A stretch of DNA of 5,646 nucleotides. It comes from Oscillospiraceae bacterium. GTDB lineage: Bacteria; Bacillota; Clostridia; Oscillospirales; Ruminococcaceae. The translations under genes and the position numbers were made by a program. Location of the stretch: assembly GCA_031260615.1 (NCBI GenBank), contig JAISLG010000099.1, forward strand, positions 1-5,646. The letters run 5' to 3'. Below the pieces are notes generated by a model. It did no database searches. It was not told the origin of the DNA and saw only the letters and a list, made by a program, of their open reading frames with translations. This document shows, in pieces, positions 4,494 to 5,646 of the stretch. Each line of letters starts with the position of its first letter. Within the stretch, counting starts at the first letter, position 1.

Positions 4494-5429
4494 TTGCCCC
4501 CACCTTTGCTCTATATTGTGCTTCCGTGCTACAACGAACGGGACGTGCTTCCTCTGTCGGCAAATACGCTCGACAGTTATCTTCGGGAACTTATTCGCGA
4601 TGGGTTAGTGTCTGACAAGTCTAAAATGCTGTTCGTGGACGATGGGTCGACGGACGGCACATTTGGTGTAATTGCCGATTTGTGCGATAAGTACGATACC
4701 GCAACGGGGTTGTCCTATGCCCCCAACCGTGGTATGTTCACCGCTATTTATGCCGGGTTGTCCGCCGTAATCAACGAAACCTCCGCCGATATTGTCATAA
4801 CTATCGACTCCGATTTGCAGGACGATATCTCCGCAATCGCCGATATGGTCGCGCAATATTCAAATAAAAACTGCGACATAGTATACGGTGTTCGGACGGA
4901 CAGAACCTCCGATTCGTTCCTCAAACGCTCCACTGCCGAAAATTACTACCGATTTATGAACAATATCGGCGTACCTATGCTGTTTAATCACGCCGAGTAT
5001 CGCCTTATGTCACGGCGCGTGTGTGAGCAACTCCTCACGTTCGATGAGAATATGCTGTACTTCCGTGTGTCCGTACAAATGCTAAACTACAAGTCGGGAA
5101 CATCGGGCTACTCGCGGAAAGAACGGCTCGCAGGGATTACCCACTTCAATCCGCGCAAGATGATAAAACTCGCGCTGGACTCAATCCTTACCTACTCGAA
5201 ACTGCCATTTCAAATATGTACTTTTTTTATGACACTATTCGGACTGTCGGGAATCGCGGCTACAATATGGCAATTAGCAACCGCACAGTACGCAACCGCA
5301 ACTACCCTCGCCCTCCTGTCTGTACTGCTGTTCGGTATCGCTTTCTGTGCCTCTTACATCGGGCGCGTGTACCGCATACGCTTTAAGCCGTCGTTCAGAG
5401 TGACCGATATGATAATCAAAAATAAATAA
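4494..5429 (+). CDS. Family 2 glycosyltransferase, membrane-anchored (polyprenyl-phosphate sugar transferase type)
   Basis: The 311-residue protein has a GT-A fold N-terminal domain and two C-terminal membrane helices, as in the DPM1/GtrB group that moves a sugar from a nucleotide donor onto a polyprenyl phosphate at the inner membrane face. Visible motifs are IVLPCYNE (8-15), FVDDGSTDGT (47-56), NRGMFTAIYAGL (78-89), the metal-binding DSD (105-107) followed by LQDD (108-111), DIVYGVRTDR (128-137) and EYRLMSRR (168-175). The acceptor-side segment ERLAGITHFNPRKMIKLALDSI (210-231, given here in outline) replaces the family's usual RFAGESKYPLKK form. Hydrophobic helices lie near 240-261 and 271-290, followed by YIGRVY and a basic tail. 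Such proteins often supply lipid-linked sugar for wall or polymer glycosylation, but no flippase or polymer-specific partner is nearby, so sugar and acceptor are unknown. It follows tRNA-Arg by 54 bases and may be read from the same transcript. Confidence 0.93.
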   Translation: MPPPLLYIVLPCYNERDVLPLSANTLDSYLRELIRDGLVSDKSKMLFVDDGSTDGTFGVIADLCDKYDTATGLSYAPNRGMFTAIYAGLSAVINETSADIVITIDSDLQDDISAIADMVAQYSNKNCDIVYGVRTDRTSDSFLKRSTAENYYRFMNNIGVPMLFNHAEYRLMSRRVCEQLLTFDENMLYFRVSVQMLNYKSGTSGYSRKERLAGITHFNPRKMIKLALDSILTYSKLPFQICTFFMTLFGLSGIAATIWQLATAQYATATTLALLSVLLFGIAFCASYIGRVYRIRFKPSFRVTDMIIKNK

Positions 5430-5600
5430 AACGCGCCTGACATCTCGTAAACGCAATAAACCGCATACCTGAATTGTATTATGGAGAGGGGGCAACACAA
5501 CCGAACCCCCTTCACCCACCTGTATTCGCAACAACGAACCCTCTGAATAAATTTGGTTGCTTTTCGCAACTTCCAGCCCGTACGGCGAGTACCGCAGGGT
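5430..5600. other. Noncoding stretch after the glycosyltransferase gene
   Basis: No convincing gene is present. Two weak hairpins are visible: AGGGGG/CCCCCT (5487-5492/5506-5511, 13-base loop) and GTTGC/GCAAC (5556-5560/5566-5570, TTTTC loop). Neither is followed by a T-tract, so no clear terminator is seen for the glycosyltransferase. Small reading frames here lack ribosome binding sites. Confidence 0.6.
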
Positions 5601-5646
5601 CAAGGGGGCGCGTAGCCCCCTTGTGGGGGTTTGGGGGCAACGCCCC
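5601..5646. repeat. G/C-rich hairpin element at the right edge
   Basis: CAAGGGGGC (5601-5609) pairs perfectly with GCCCCCTTG (5615-5623) around GCGTA. GGGGC (5634-5638) pairs with GCCCC (5642-5646) around AAC, and the second stem may continue past the window. Two further G5 runs lie at 5625-5629 and 5633-5637. There is no T-tract, so an intrinsic terminator is unlikely. The layout resembles dispersed palindromic intergenic repeats of Clostridia, but only one copy is in view, so repeat-family membership is inferred. Confidence 0.55.

Noticed and set aside
4369..4563. 64-codon minus-strand frame over the tRNA
   Set aside because: It is antisense to tRNA-Arg and the glycosyltransferase start, and its sequence comes from the cloverleaf.
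5481..5546. 21-codon plus-strand frame (MERGQHNRTPF...)
   Set aside because: It has no ribosome binding site and overlaps a G/C hairpin. No conserved feature is seen.
5274..5603. Minus-strand frames overlapping the end of the glycosyltransferase gene and the downstream gap
   Set aside because: They are antisense to a well-supported gene, read through hairpin sequence, and contain no recognisable domain.

Overview
The window looks like chromosomal DNA from a spore-forming or spore-derived Clostridia-type member of the Bacillota. The reasons are a SpoIID-family gene, a clostridial-type pyruvate, phosphate dikinase (PPDK), strong GGAGG-type ribosome binding sites, TTG start codons and consensus sigma-A promoter boxes. 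Base composition looks moderate and the species cannot be named. There is no transposase, integrase, CRISPR array or rRNA.

Layout. (1) Positions 1-377, minus strand: the N-terminal 125 codons of a SpoIID/LytB-domain protein that runs off the left edge. It is divergent from (2) positions 449-1351, plus strand, a 300-residue polytopic membrane protein of unknown function. The 71-bp gap between them holds a sigma-E-like promoter candidate for spoIID and a sigma-A-like candidate for the membrane protein. (3) Positions 1352-1602: a noncoding stretch with a two-copy 50-bp tandem repeat, an inverted repeat touching a -35 box, and a consensus extended -10 sigma-A promoter. (4) Positions 1603-4245: complete ppdK with a TTG start and all the catalytic residues I could locate. 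(5) Positions 4246-4362: three tandem 10-bp repeats, a perfect 14-bp stem hairpin and three cytosine runs. (6) Positions 4363-4439: tRNA-Arg(UCU) with encoded CCA. (7) Positions 4494-5429: a complete family 2 glycosyltransferase with two C-terminal membrane segments, also with a TTG start. (8) Positions 5430-5646: noncoding, with G/C-rich hairpins.

The genes do not form one obvious pathway. PPDK is central carbon metabolism (pyruvate/PEP interconversion), SpoIID belongs to forespore engulfment, and the glycosyltransferase is a probable polyprenyl-phosphate sugar transferase for the envelope. I see no clear new multi-gene system. The most interesting points are local. The SpoIID-like protein has Gln where the family has its catalytic Glu. 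The tRNA-Arg has an A19-U56 pair in place of the near-universal G19-C56. PPDK has Ser in place of the regulatory Thr two residues before its catalytic His. Similar CAACC...GGTTG dyads lie upstream of both ppdK and the glycosyltransferase gene.
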